A stretch of 64,000 nt of DNA from Juglans regia (taxonomy: Eukaryota; Streptophyta; Magnoliopsida; Fagales; Juglandaceae): contig NC_049909.1 in NCBI RefSeq assembly GCF_001411555.2, forward strand, positions 19,392,623 through 19,456,622, read 5' to 3'. Position 1 is the stretch's first letter, and every line of letters starts with the position of its first letter. The translations under genes were made by a program, and so were the position numbers. The notes beneath the pieces are model-generated. The model saw only the letters and a program-made list of their open reading frames with translations, had not been told where the DNA came from and made no database searches. Of this stretch, positions 12,092-24,439 are shown in pieces.

Positions 12092-12775
12092 TAGTACTGT
12101 TCATCCAGGCCGGATAAAACCCGGCCCGGTCCGGAACCTGGGTTTAAAACCCAGTACCTGGTTTTTTTTTTTTTTTTTTAATTTATTTATATTGGTATAA
12201 CAGAATATTTGGAGAAATTGTATTCTGAAGTGCATCTGCTGAACTTTTTGAAACATGATAATATCATCAAGTTTTATAATTCTTCGGTGGAGGATAAAAA
12301 GAATACTGTGAATATGATAACTGAGCTGTTCACATCTGGAAGCCTGCGACAATATGTTCTCTTGCTCAGGTATGTTCTCTTGCTGGTTGTTTCCTATTTT
12401 TTCTTTTTCGTTTTTGTCTGGCTGCTTTTTATGTTATTGATACCTCTTGCTGTTGGGATATCGTAAGAAGCATAAAAATGTGGATATAAAGGCCATAAAG
12501 AATTGGGCAAGGCAGATTCTCCGAGGTTTCTATCTTTATTATGCCTTTACGGTCCCAAATTAAGGAATTTATAGAGAAATGTCTAGTTTCAATATATGAT
12601 AAATGTCTCTGTTATATAAAAAAAAGGGTAAAAAAAAGTTTCAAATTATAAATTCTGGTTCCGGCTCAAGTCTGACCCAGGCTAACTTAGTCCGGGTTTT
12701 GGCCCGGGTTTAAAATTCGGATTCCAGTCTAAATATACCCAGATTTCTAAGTCGAAACCTAGATGAATAGTCTTA
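12092..12775. mobile_element. hAT-like element carrying WNK kinase exons
   Basis: Flanked by the 8-bp direct repeat CCTGTATT (12084-12091 and 12776-12783), the length used by hAT transposons. Ends are TAGTACTGTTCATCCAGG and, reverse-complemented, TAAGACTATTCATCTAGG, imperfect terminal inverted repeats. Subterminal regions are rich in CCGG/CCCGG motifs. The interior holds two exons and the intervening intron of a protein-kinase gene and no transposase, so it is a non-autonomous Pack-type element. Confidence 0.8.
12203..12535 (+). pseudogene. captured WNK kinase fragment (two partial exons)
   Basis: Exon piece 1 (about 12204-12353) follows a TATAACAG acceptor and encodes [32 protein letters not shown] and [14 protein letters not shown], the alpha-C to hinge part of the plant WNK ('with no lysine') kinase domain. 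A stretch rich in T without WNK similarity follows. Piece 2 (about 12459-12535) encodes [22 protein letters not shown], the next segment in the family. Spacing and intron retention show genomic capture rather than a processed transcript. N- and C-terminal parts of the kinase are absent, so it cannot be a working kinase. Confidence 0.85.
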
Positions 12776-14176
12776 CCTGTATTTGCTGAAAATTTGAGAA
12801 TGATAAATTGAAGAGAAATAGTAATACCACTAAATTAAAGATGGTGATCGGCATTTTAATTTGCAACCCGGATTTGTAAGAAATTAGATCTCTTAACGAG
12901 AACTAGTTCTATACAAATATTGTTTATCATCCGCGCATGAGCAGGTTGACTTTTGCATGCATGACGACGACTGTGACAGACGGACACGTGTATGCGTGGT
13001 GGATGGGTCGGTCATATATACGACTATTTGAATGTCAACCTCGAACAACCTGCTGATGAAAACGACAGATCACCGATTGATTATGATAACATTAACAATT
13101 AGGAGTTTATTGGGAGCTCATAAATTCGATCGGTTGCTATTGGTGAACATCTAAACGAAACGAGAAATTAAGAATATTCTTCAACTGATCCTGATCTCCA
13201 TTCAAGTGCTGATGAAATATCTTCGTGTCTAATTAAGCATTAATTCTGTCATATTCCATAGATGGATAAGGATGCATCAGAATTAAAAAATAATAAGGAT
13301 AAGGTTTGTTTTTTAAATGGTAAGAGTTTGAAGAGTCTCTTCTTCTATATCCTATATTGCAGATTATTCTTTTTCTTTATTTCCCTGAAAGATATATATG
13401 GAAAGTTTCCTTTAATTCTGTTTTTAGATCACAACATTTATTTATAGTAGTGGGTCATTAAAAAAATTTGAAAATGTAAAATTACTATTATATATTGTAT
13501 AAATATATATCATTTATGTTGAGATATATTATTTAATTATAAAAAATTGAAAGTTTGGCGCGCGTGTCATTAAACATGTTTATATAATAAATATACTTTT
13601 TGAAAAAATTTATTTATACACCTTATTTTTTACACATCCAACACATTAATTATTGATGTCTAAGCTTTCTAAATGATCAGTTATGAAAACAAATATTAGT
13701 ATTTTGATTTTTTTAAAAATTATAATTAGTCTTATTATAAGTGGTGCGTTAATACACCGACTTCGTGTGTATAGCAAAATTCTATGTTCTTTTCATTTGA
13801 GAACTAAAAGAAACGATAGTTGATCAATGGTACGTGGTAGGGATGCAAAAAAAATTTAAAATATAATATTATTTTTTAATATTATTATTATTTTGAGATT
13901 TGAAAAAGTTGAATTATTTATTATATTTTATACGAAAATTTAGAAAATTATAATGATGAGATGAAATTAAATGAAACCGTTTCTACATTCAAACGGACCT
14001 TAAGATTTAACTACTTTTTTTTTGTAAATTAGAAAAGTTAGCCAAGACACCTTAATAAAAATACTTTAAGGATATTTTTAATGAGATGACTTTATAAGTT
14101 TATCACTTTATAAGTCTGAAAACTCTAACAAAAATTTTAATATTGGATTTGAATTCATATATTACTTGAACTTCAC

Positions 14177-14216
<40 letters not shown>

Positions 14217-14637
14217 AATACAGTCATAAGGCATGTAATCTTTGTTTTTATTCTAAGAAGGCGAGACCCACAATTGGAAAATTTATTTTTTTATGTGAAT
14301 TTTAAATTTATTTATTTATAAAAGGAGTACTGTATAGAACTTGCACTTTGTTTACAAGCTATTATATCTATTTTTATTCAAATTGGACTATGTATTATAA
14401 AGTATAAATATCGAAAATGTCAATGAATTTGATACTGTTTTAGTGTTTATTATTATATTTTTTGGGGTTATCTTAAAAAGTCAATGGGGGCCGATATAAC
14501 AATAGTATGGAAATTGTAGAAGGAGAAGGAGGGCCCTGAATCCAATAATGATGAAGATTAATATTTGTTTTTATCGATTTACCAAAATATCCGCAAACGA
14601 AACAGAGTTTCAATGGATAACTTAGTAATTTCGTCGA
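12776..14637. other. intergenic DNA with repeats
   Basis: A family A repeat lies at about 13845-14000 and a compound (TA)n(GT)n microsatellite at about 14178-14216. The rest is AT-rich with no supported gene. Confidence 0.5.
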
Positions 14638-14845
14638 TTGCGCAGTGTTATATATATGGATTATGGAACTGACAGTGCCACCATCTGCGAGCAATTGTGG
14701 CGTCAACTCTTTCGCCTACTCTCTTCTTCAAACTCTTTGGGAAATTCTCTCTCGGCAAAGAAACACATTCATTTGATTTCCTCATCCGTCCCCGAGTCTT
14801 TGAAGAAATTACGCTCGAGAGTCCCACAAGATTTTATCGGTGGAA

Positions 14846-14923
14846 ATGCCAGAGAAAATTAACGCGTTAGGCTCGCCACGGACAGTGTCATCGATCGGTG
14901 TATTCTCTCGGAGGAAGATCCAG
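14846..14923 (+). CDS. possible orphan first coding exon
   Basis: ATG at 14846 in good context (GGAAATGCC) opens 26 codons (MPEKINALGSPRTVSSIGVF then SRRKIQ) up to CAG followed by GTGACT, a possible donor. A TATATATA at about 14650 lies upstream, and the local base composition is less AT-rich than its surroundings. No downstream exon was recognised and the peptide matches no family I know. It could be a gene fragment or chance. Confidence 0.2.
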
Positions 14924-15050
14924 GTGACTCGTCTCTCTCTTTTCTTTTTCATGTGTTTGGATGCAGGAAAATCTCCTGGGAAAATGAAAAATGAAAGTAC
15001 AATATGTAAAGGATACATCAATTATTCCGTACGCCCAGGTCTTTGGTAAT

Positions 15051-15610
15051 TTTCCCTCTATTTCTCGGCAACCAAACGGGTCTTAGTTTTTTTTCCTAAT
15101 AATTAAATAATGTCTTAAAAGGGTTTTTTAATTTTTATATATTAATTAAGATGCACTAACCCATGCGGTAATTGCGCCCATGGATAGTGACATTATTGTC
15201 TTTTACTTTGAGACGGAAGCGAAAAAAGATCTTAAAAAAATTAAAGTACTTGATGAGGCGTAAATGACTTTGGACTTGCACGTACGTAACCCGCGCAACA
15301 TTCGCAGAAATTGCATGTTATTCTAAATATTGTTATGAATGTCTTAACGAGTTAATATATCGCAATTAAGAGGTCTGCATTTCGTTTGATCATTCTTTAG
15401 GCATTTTTTACGCATGAGATTATGGTTAAGCGAGTTTCCTGTACTTCTAAATATCATTTATATGGTTTTAGGAGAGGCAGCCACGCACGTCTGGAGAGTC
15501 GCTTTCCTCGGCTTTACCTGGAAAATAAAAATTCACCTTGTTTTAGTTCCTCATAGCTTCAAATATATATGAGACAACTGGACTAAGTCAGATCCCTCTT
15601 TTTAATATGG
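15051..15610. other. intergenic DNA, nothing recognised
   Basis: No domain-bearing frame, RNA or bounded repeat was seen. Confidence 0.5.
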
Positions 15611-15980
15611 ACGATGCTACAGCTCCCGCCGGAGCTGTAGCATATGTTTTTATGTATTTTTATGTGTTTTTTTAAAATAATTTTTTATATAAATTTTTTT
15701 AATATTTTTAAAAAATAAAATAAATTTAGAACATGATTAAAAACACTTCTTCCTTAATTAGAAAGTAAAAAAAAAAAAAATCATTAATACTAATCTTTCC
15801 GTTGAAAGCTCCCGCTGGGATTTTTTTTTTTTAATTTCTTGATTAAAAAATATTTTTTAATAGTGATGTGATTTTTTTAAAATATTTTAAAATATTAAAA
15901 AAAATATATATGTAAAAAATGAAAAAAACAAAACCACATCTCAAATACATCAGTGGAGCTCCCAGCGGGAGCCCTGCGAT
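15611..15980. repeat. hairpin-ended MITE-like element
   Basis: Near the left end, a perfect 13-bp inverted repeat ATGCTACAGCTCC (15614-15626) and GGAGCTGTAGCAT (15631-15643) has a 4-base loop. Near the right end GCTCCC-AGC-GGGAGC forms a second hairpin, and AGCTCCCGCTGGGA also occurs at about 15806. GC-rich ends on an AT-rich, non-coding interior suggest a foldback or MITE element. Target duplications were not resolved. Confidence 0.55.
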
Positions 15981-16472
15981 AACTCTACAAGGATCCTTTA
16001 AAAAAAGTATCATTTATTATTAAAAAATTAATTTTTTTAAAATAAATATTATATTTATTTACTTTTATCATAAGATCAGTGCGCTATATTTCTTCTTTCA
16101 GCATAAATTGACGTGCCAAGAAATCACCCAAGCCATGGGAATCGCCAATCACGTGTCATTCAAATACTTGCCACATAATGCTAGTAGAACTGTAGTAAAT
16201 GACTAACCTTTTAAAGTCGTCATCCTACCCGAGTAGGAATTCTATTTGGCCTAGAATTTTTTTGTAAGTTCAAAAAGAAAAACCACTTGTTGGGTATTAA
16301 TGATGATCATACTGTTTGCATGGAGGTTTAGGAATCTTCTATTACAATTTTGTGGGCGTGAGGATTGATCTTTGATCTCTCCTTGTATAAAGAGAAAACT
16401 GATATATGCAATTCTCACATCACGCAGGAACTAATCTGAGAATTTGGGTTTGATTTGCTGCAAAATAATAAG
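15981..16472 (+). promoter_or_regulatory. upstream region of CHX18
   Basis: Leader and promoter of the antiporter gene. A partial family B repeat lies at about 16010-16075. CTCCTTGTATAAAGAGAAAA (TATA-like TATAAAG) lies at about 16380-16400, some 75 bp before the ATG. No other motif is claimed. Confidence 0.4.
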
Positions 16473-19400
16473 ATGGCTAGCAATGCTACAGTAGCAAGCT
16501 CATGTCCAGCACCCATGAAAGCAACGTCTAATGGAGTGTTCCAGGGGGATAATCCTCTTCATTATGCACTCCCTCTTGCCATCGTGCAGATATGTCTTGT
16601 GGTTGCACTCACACGTATTCTCGCTGTTCTTTTAAGGCCACTCAGACAGCCTCGAGTGATTGCAGAGATCGTTGTAAGTTGCTTTTCTATATTCCAAGTT
16701 GTAGTTTTTATTTTTATTTCTTGGGGTAGGTTTTACTTGTTTTGCAAGATACCGTGTGTTGACAGCTGCTGCCCCTTCTATTTAATTGTAAGGATTCAGA
16801 AACGTATTTTAACCAAGCACTTGTTGCAACTTTTCTTTTTATATCTATGTTATTTGGACTTCAACCTTGGCAGCTAGAACTCTCAGGTCACTGACACCAT
16901 AATTGAATTTTTTAAACTCTGCTCCCTTTCATTGTCGTTTTTTTAGTTGAATACTAGTTACGAAAGCTTTTAAAACACCCATCTTTATGGTCACGGGGGA
17001 CTGCGAGCATGTGCAAAATTATACGCTGTAGCATTGCAGACTGGTCAACCTAAAAGATTGGATGCCTAGTTGAGTTTTTAAAGGAGAATATCATGTGGTC
17101 GTATTTACTCTGCCTGGTTGTCATGGTAGATAAGGGCACAGTGATCCTAATTTTCTGAACTTAATAGTGCTTTTCTATCTCCAACAACTTCCATATCGTC
17201 CTCTGGTATTTGCGAAAAACTGAGAAAATAAATGGGTCCAGGAAATTCACGCCACTATAGTGCTTGCAACAGAATCCATTGGTAACAGTTTCTATTGCGT
17301 TCCATGATGAGAAAGTTTCTCGTTGACATAAGATTATGACCACAGGCATCTCATCAATCTATGGCTCTTAGTCATAAATAAGCTTTCTATGAACGTGATT
17401 CTATTTTGATTTCCTATAATTTTCTTACATGCTGCATCTTCTTACGTGGAGAGTTTGAATGTTGTCGCTCTCTTGGCAGGGTGGAATATTACTTGGCCCC
17501 TCAGCTCTAGGTCGCAACAAGGACTATCTACATGCAATTTTTCCATCTAGAAGCCTCACTGTGCTGGATACTTTGGCCAATCTGGGTCTCCTCTTCTTTT
17601 TATTCCTCGTTGGCCTAGAGTTAGACCCACGGTCCCTCCGCCGAACTGGAAAGAAAGCTTTAAGCATTGCTGTTGCAGGAATTAGTCTTCCCTTTGTATT
17701 AGGAATTGGAACATCTTTTGTCCTCCGTGGAACTATTTCCAAAGGTGTAGATGGACCCCCCTTTCTTGTATTCATGGGGGTTGCCCTTTCTATTACTGCC
17801 TTTCCTGTCTTGGCCCGTATTTTGGCCGAACTCAAGCTATTGACCACTGATGTTGGCCGAATGGCCATGTCTGCGGCAGCAGTCAATGATGTGGCTGCAT
17901 GGATTCTACTTGCTCTCGCCATTGCCCTCTCTGGCAATGACCACTCCCCCTTGGTTTCATTATGGGTTTTCTTGTGTGGGTCTGGTTTTGTTCTCTGTTG
18001 TGTCTTCATTGTGCCACCTGTCTTTAAATGGATGGTGCAGCGTTGCCCTGAGGGTGAGCCTGTGGAAGAGTTGTATGTATGTGCTACTCTAGCTGCAGTT
18101 TTGGCAGCCGGGTTTGCCACTGATGCCATTGGAATTCATGCTCTCTTTGGTGCATTTGTGCTTGGAGTTCTTGTCCCAAAGGAAGGGCCATTTGCTGGAG
18201 CTCTTGTGGAAAAACTTGAGGATCTTGTAACTAGTCTTTTGCTTCCATTGTACTTCGTTTCAAGCGGATTGAAAACCAATATAGCCACAATTCAAGGGGC
18301 CCAGTCATGGGGTCTCCTTGTTTTAGTCATTTGTACAGCCTGTATCGGGAAGATTGTTGGTACAGTGGTAGTCTCCCTCCTTTGCAGAATGCCTATCGAG
18401 GAGGCTTTGGCGATGGGGTTCCTAATGAATACTAAAGGTCTGGTGGAGCTCATCGTCCTCAACATTGGGAAAGACAGAAAGGTAACTGGTAATTGAACTT
18501 CATTTTTTGGCTTCTAACTTTAGAAAAAAAAAAAAATCACTACTTTTTTGGCCTCTAACTCAAGAAAAAAAAAACCAGTACCTTACCTTCCATGATAAGG
18601 ATTGCAAAGCCTTATCTATCATTGTTTAATTGAATATGATGTACTCCATTATCCTAATACCTTTAGCTCGTTATTTTTTATAGGTATTGAATGATCAAAC
18701 ATTTGCCATCATGGTTCTGATGGCTATCTTCACAACCTTTATTACAACACCTTTAGTTATGTCAGTATACAAACCAGCTAAAAGATTGAGTAAAGCTAAC
18801 TACAAGTACAGAACAATTGAGAGGAAGGACCCCAATACTCAACTTCGAGTTTTGGCCTGTTTCCACACTACAAGAAACATCCCCACAATGATTAATCTCA
18901 TTGAGGCTACACGTGGGACTGCAAAGAAGGAGGGACTTTGCATCTATGCGTTGCACCTCATGGAGCTAACTGAAAGGCCATCTGCAATTTTGATGGTCCA
19001 CAAGGCAAGAAAGAATGGGCTACCGTTTTGGAATAAGGGGCGCGGATCAGAAAGCGATCGAGTTGTTGTTGCTTTTGAGGCCTTCCAACAGCTAAGCCAT
19101 GTTTCCATTCGCCCAATGACAGCAATTTCACCTATGGCTAACATGCACGAGGACATATGCACAAGTGCAGTGAGGAAAAGGGCAGCAATGATAATTCTAC
19201 CCTTTCACAAGAACCAGAGTTTTAATGGAGCACTAGAGAACACTCGAACTGAATTCCGTTCTGTAAACAGAAGGGTTCTTGAGCATGCACCATGCTCTGT
19301 GGGGATCTTGGTGGACCGTGGGCTTGGTGGAAGCATTCATATTTCTGCAAGTAACGTTTCTTCAACCTTAACTGTCTTATTCTTTGGAGGCATTGACGAT

Positions 19401-19922
19401 CGTGAAGCACTTGCTTATGGTGCTCGAATGGCGGAGCATCCTGGTAATACTCTGACAGTTGTTCACTTCAGACCAAGCCCTGAGCTTGCAGAGGAGGTTA
19501 CTGCAGTTAATATCAGTGACGACTCCAACAGTTTATTAGGATCAGGTGATGAAAAACTTATTTCCGAATTCAAGCAGAAGATTTTGAGTGACACCTCAAT
19601 CAAATTTGAAGAGAGGATCATTAGAAATGCTGCAGAAACAATTGATGCTATTCAAGAATTTAGTCGATGCAATCTGTTTTTGGTTGGTCGAATGCCTGAG
19701 GGTGAAGTAGCAGCAAGTTTGAATGTGAAGTGTGACTGCGCAGAACTGGGGCCGGCAGGCAGCTTGTTGACTTCTCCGGATTTCTCAACATCGGCATCAG
19801 TCTTGGTGGTGCAGCAGTATCATAGCCTGAGAGTTCCAAATTCAGTTTCTTCAAGAAGGGTAGTAGTGTTGCCTGAGGAAGTTTCCTCTGTGTTGCCCGA
19901 GGAAGATTTAGAATCTAAGTGA
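16473..19922 (+). CDS. CHX18: cation/H+ antiporter CHX18-like, three exons
   Basis: Exons 16473-16673, 17480-18481 and 18684-19922 have GT/AG introns in phase 0 and give 813 residues, near the usual 800-820 of this family. CPA2 antiporters of the CHX17-20 clade exchange K+ or other cations for protons in endomembranes and adjust pH and K+. Residues about 35-435 form the multi-helix Na_H_Exchanger domain: [36 protein letters not shown], and Asn-Asp at about 203-204 in [10 protein letters not shown], the cation-binding pair. [14 protein letters not shown] and [18 protein letters not shown] follow. The C-terminal half is a cytosolic domain with two USP-like segments, [14 protein letters not shown] and [13 protein letters not shown]. 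The N-terminus [18 protein letters not shown] matches CHX18 closely. I chose the ATG at 16473 because upstream in-frame sequence lacks another ATG. No lesion is seen. A broken copy lies at 39.5-44.9 kb. Confidence 0.95.
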
Positions 19923-20459
19923 TTGGTTTTCTTGTGAATTTCATGTGTACAGAAAACAAATAATGATGAGAAATTCACCAGAATTTTTCAATCCCGTAAG
20001 TGTTGTGTTTCTTTTCTCTCCAAAATGTTAAATAATCATCAAATTGTCACAATTTCTACTAATTTGTTTACCCCAAAGATGCACCTAACAAATGGCTAAT
20101 CCAAGAATCCTTCTCTTTGCTTGCTTATTCAATATATACGAAGAATAAAATCAATAAATATTCATAGATGATAACAAGAAACGGCAACTGACGTATGGTT
20201 TGATATATATAATCAATCAAAAAGATCCAAAAGTTAGCTCGCTCTTCTCCAACCTACTTCAGAACAAATATCTTTCTACCTTAAAATAAACAATCTATGG
20301 TCGAGAAATACGTTTTTTTTTAAAACGACTAAGATATATTCTACATTCCAGACAGAAGAATTTGATGTGTGTATACGTGTGTATATATATATATATATAT
20401 ATATATTTCCTCATATTAATTTGTATGAAGGCCAATGATGTATTAATTTCGGATCTAAA
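19923..20459. other. 3' flank of CHX18
   Basis: Likely contains the 3' UTR and polyadenylation region, with A-rich tracts shortly after the stop. A (TA)n run lies at about 20384-20406. No further gene. Confidence 0.5.
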
Positions 20460-21355
20460 AGGGCCCTTTTAGCGAGAGAAGCTCCCAACTTCTCTCTAAA
20501 AATCACCCGAGCCGAAACCAGTTAGAGGGAGGTGCGACCCCCTTCCAGTCTAGTTTTCCTGTATATCCCCTCCCTTTTTGTTTAGTTTTTGTTTGTTTTT
20601 CAGGCCAAATAAAGGAGATACGAGGTTTTTCCGTGGCCAAACTCATACACGTGCCCCATCAGGAGATTCCTCACCTGCCGATCTTGTAGACGATCGAATT
20701 GGGCGGCAAAAGGAGCGGTGCGTTGCACCCACGTGCAGGTCAAAAGGAGCGCGTGGCTCCCATGCGCCACTGCGAGATTTCTTCCGTTGATGCCACCTGC
20801 GGCGGCTCTGGGTCAAGCGACTACGGCACCTTCAAGATCGACTGACTGGCATACTCCTAGAGTGGCACGTGTCCTTCAAGCACCACTACAGTCCCCTTAG
20901 CCTGTGTTTTTTATTTTTTATTTTTTTACAGTGTTTTTCTAGTGTTTGTAATGTTGTTTTGTTTGTGTTAGAAAATAAATAAAAAAAAAATAGGCTATTA
21001 GATTTTTGTCCATAGCAGGAGAACCCCCTCCTCCACAGGGGTGGTGCATGATTTACTCCTCCTCCTCCTTTGGGGATGGGGGTGGTTGTTTTTCCTTCTC
21101 CTCCTTTGGAGGATGGGAGTGGTTGTTTCATTCTCCTCATTTGGAGGATGGGGGTTAGACACCCTTCCCTCCTTTGGGAGTGGGGGATGGTTTCTCTCTT
21201 TTTTTTTACAGACAGTTTGTAGAAGTTATAAAAACAATGTCCATCGCAAAGAAATTTGTGTACGGGAAAACTTCCAACAGTTGTGTAGTTTGGTTTGTAA
21301 TCTGGGTCACAACTGTAACTTCCTTTATGGAATGAAATGATGACTATTTCCTAAA
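20460..21355. repeat. GC-richer non-coding block, possible non-autonomous retroelement
   Basis: Base composition differs sharply from its AT-rich neighbours. It contains an oligo-T-rich spacer (20905-20990), a degenerate minisatellite (21056-21200) and a 3' part ending GGAATGAAATGATGACTATT followed by an A-rich stretch. No frame encodes a known domain. The segment may be a TRIM/SINE-like or LTR-derived unit, but termini were not established. Confidence 0.35.
21056..21200 (+). repeat. degenerate minisatellite, about 35-bp unit, 4 copies
   Basis: Four tandem units each begin CTCCTCCTTTGG-AGGATGGG or a close variant and continue with GTGGTTGTTT in the first two. Units are 32-36 bp and degrade toward the right. 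Confidence 0.7.
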
Positions 21356-21789
21356 AACAAAAAATTGTATAAAGGCCTGCTTTTATGTAGCCGCTCTATG
21401 TTTCTGCGCAATTGTTTCAACCCAAGATAATATTGATCAGAAATTCCCTTAACTTTCTTCAGCCAAACAATCAACTACATGCATGATTTGCCTCTTCACA
21501 CACACACGACACATGATATATTCTTATAATTAGGAATTCAACTCAATATGCAAAAACTTGCGATAAAATCTGACTTCGTGTGTAGAAGAGTTCACATCAT
21601 CTGGCATATTGATATATGAAAAATGATTTATATAATTTTAGGGTGGACAATACTAGCGCACTCTTTTAAAAAAATTGGATAAATTTAGAATCCACATAAT
21701 TTTTTTTTTATTTACTTTTTTAAAAAAATAAGCGTGCCTTGCACAACCTAATGGTTAATTTGTTTAGTTTTTGAATAAGCAGAATGGTC

Positions 21790-21828
<39 letters not shown>

Positions 21829-21833
<5 letters not shown>

Positions 21834-22319
21834 ATATATAGAAAGAGCCTATGAAACGGAATTTTCTTGTTTTCACAGAAATTTCTTGTTTTAACGGAAT
21901 ATGTTGGTTTTCATTAATTTTTCATCCGTTTGTAATAATTACAGAATACAGGGATACAATTGTATTTTCATTTACATTCTATTTATGGCTACTTTTATGA
22001 TTTCTGTTGGTTTCTATTCTACTATTAATATATTTAAATATGCTAATAAAGCAGATTTATTATAATAATAATCATGGATTCAATTTCCAATTTGAAAATA
22101 CGTTATAATAGGAAAACAGATTTATGTAGATTTGTCTTTTCGTATTCATTATAATAGGAAAGCATTATAATAATTTACAAATAGCCTATCTTTTAATAGC
22201 TTTTAAGATATATATTAATAATAAAATAATAAGATATATGTACTTTATTTTTATTTTAATAAAATATATTAATGCTTTGAACTGCGCATACGTGCCTCAG
22301 GCACGTAACATCTTACTAG
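21829..22319 (+). mobile_element. non-autonomous Helitron, 491 bp
   Basis: The 5' end is TCTCTATATATAGAAAGAGC (Helitrons begin TC) and the 3' end ...TTACTAG followed by T (CTRR rule, insertion next to T). Just before the 3' end is a perfect 7-bp hairpin ACGTGCC-TCA-GGCACGT (22290-22306), 9 bases from the terminal CTAG. No target duplication, as expected. No Rep/helicase coding. A long (TA)n run at about 21793-21828 precedes it. Confidence 0.85.
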
Positions 22320-24435
22320 TATAAATATATATATATATATAATACGGTTTTTTAATATCGATCATGATGGTAACACATGAAGGACGTTGATGTTTTAAAG
22401 CTGGCATATCCGGACGGTCCATATAGAACTTGCTTTGTTTTCGTTTTCCTGATCGGGTTGTATTATTTAATTGAATGTTTTTTACAAGGGCAGATCTTTA
22501 ATTTGCGCCATTAAACTCTAGCATACATGCAAGAAGAAGATCATGCGGTATACTCGTCCCCTTGATTAATGTTGTGTTTGTGTAGCCTAGCTTATTCTAG
22601 CGACGGCCCGATTTGATCATGACCTAACCCGACAATTATTCGTTATTATTTTTTGATGGATTTTCAATGATGTTTGGGTTATGGAGTGCAAGTTTAATGA
22701 GTGAAGCACCTGAAAATTTTTTTTGACCCAATTTGTGTCTCGAGAAGCACCAAACAAAAAGTTTGTTTAACGTTCGCGCTACATGTCACTCAAGCTAAGT
22801 TTAGACAGAGAATTCACTCGAGAGAATAATTCAATAATTGTGGAATTATTATTATAACCATATATATGTAATGAGTTTTGCTATGGACAATCGGCATGTG
22901 CAAAGGGGATGCAACCGGGTGCACATGGCAAAGCTTATGTGGAAGGGGGAAAAAAAAAAAAAAGCAAAAAAGAAAAAAGGAAAAAACAAAGAAAAATAGA
23001 AAATTTGAGATTTTTCTTCTTCTTTGGTCAAGTAGTAGATCACATGCCTTGAAGCAAACAACATTTCGAATGTAAACAGAGTATATTCCTTTAGGACATT
23101 GAAGCAGTTTGTGCGAGGCCACAACTCAGATTTCATAGGACTTTGAAGCATTTCTTCACTAAGAAAAACTGGCTAACCAAAGCACAACCGAGAAAACTAG
23201 CCAACCATAGCATTTTTCTTTATATCATAAACCTCCTTGTTGAGCTTGGTAAATTTATCACCTCGACTACTTTGTCAAAAAATACAAGTTTACAGTCTAC
23301 ACTAAAACCCAACCTCATTTTCAACCTCATTTTTTGATATTTTTTTCACCAACCAAGAAATAGAAAGTCAACCCAGAAAAGCTATAACCCCCCACCAGCT
23401 GGACCTCCCCAAATGCATTTACTACTAGATTAATTCATTTCTGAACAGAACAAGAAAATAAAATATTTTTTGCTGCATATCCAACGCTAGACCCAGCTCA
23501 GTCCCTGCTGAGTGAAACCATTTTTGTTACTTAGCTTACACAAAGCCTTACAATTTACAAAGCACAAAACACAATCATTTGCAGCTTATAGAGTATCAAT
23601 AAAAAAGTAATGGAAGTCGTGCATGTGGGAAAGACAAAGGAATGAAAGTCTAAAATGGGGGGAAACGAATTTGTTTTGGGCAAAAAAGAAAATGGTGCCA
23701 TTTTTAGTTTTGCCATGTGGGATGCGGTTCCTTAGCCCATTACGAATAGATTTTCTCATATGTAATTAACAAATAGTACAACCATTTAGAACAATGTATT
23801 TTGTCCTAAAATATATTTTGTCATTTTTTTGAAAAATAAAATTATGACGTTGTCGAAATACATAAATATTTATGTCACATGATTAATTTCTAATTTTATT
23901 TTATTTTCTTGCATCGATTTTCACAAGAATTAAAGCTTGATCATGTGGCCGGGTAACATAAATCTTCCACTATCAGATTTTCATGTAGGTTTGTGCCACT
24001 GCTTTGAATCTATCGTTTCCATGTAGTCATTCCCATTAATTTTGAAAGAATAACGAGGTTTCTTTTACCCGTGATTAAGGCCTAAGTAGTACATCTTCAT
24101 CGCAGATTCTTGAGCGCATCATGTTTTCCTTTGGAATCATATATATATATTGCATGAATTAGATTGCCCATTTCTGAAACAACCATTGCCCATATCTAGA
24201 GCACATGACTAGTTTCACAGTACTACTCCATTTGACGTACACAATATTGATTTAGTACATGATCTTCAACGCTGATTCTAATTGGTGGCATCTTCTCCTT
24301 TGGAAACCTAATATAAATTGCTATTAGTTGCCCATCTCTTACAACCATTGTCCATATCTAAAGTGCACTAGTTTCACAGATCCATTCTTAATTTTTTATA
24401 ATTGATTTAGTTGTTCTCATCTTCGGGACTTATGG
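22320..24435. other. intergenic DNA
   Basis: No supported gene. An A-rich tract lies at 22948-23005. The part from about 24165 (CTGAAACAACCATTGCCCAT) is similar to 44930-44950 upstream of DIR3 and is repeated nearby at about 24330-24360, marking the start of the duplicated CHX-DIR spacer. Confidence 0.5.
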
Positions 24436-24439
24436 TTTC

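Noticed and set aside
17524..18129. 201-codon open frame on the minus strand inside CHX18 exon 2
   Set aside because: Antisense shadow of the coding exon; its composition follows from the codons of the antiporter.
20578..20900. Two 60-70 codon frames in the GC-rich block
   Set aside because: No recognisable domain; overlapping frames in a compositionally biased repeat-like region.
22814..23151. About 100-codon minus-strand frames rich in Phe/Leu
   Set aside because: Created by a long poly-A tract (22948-23005) read in reverse; no other support.
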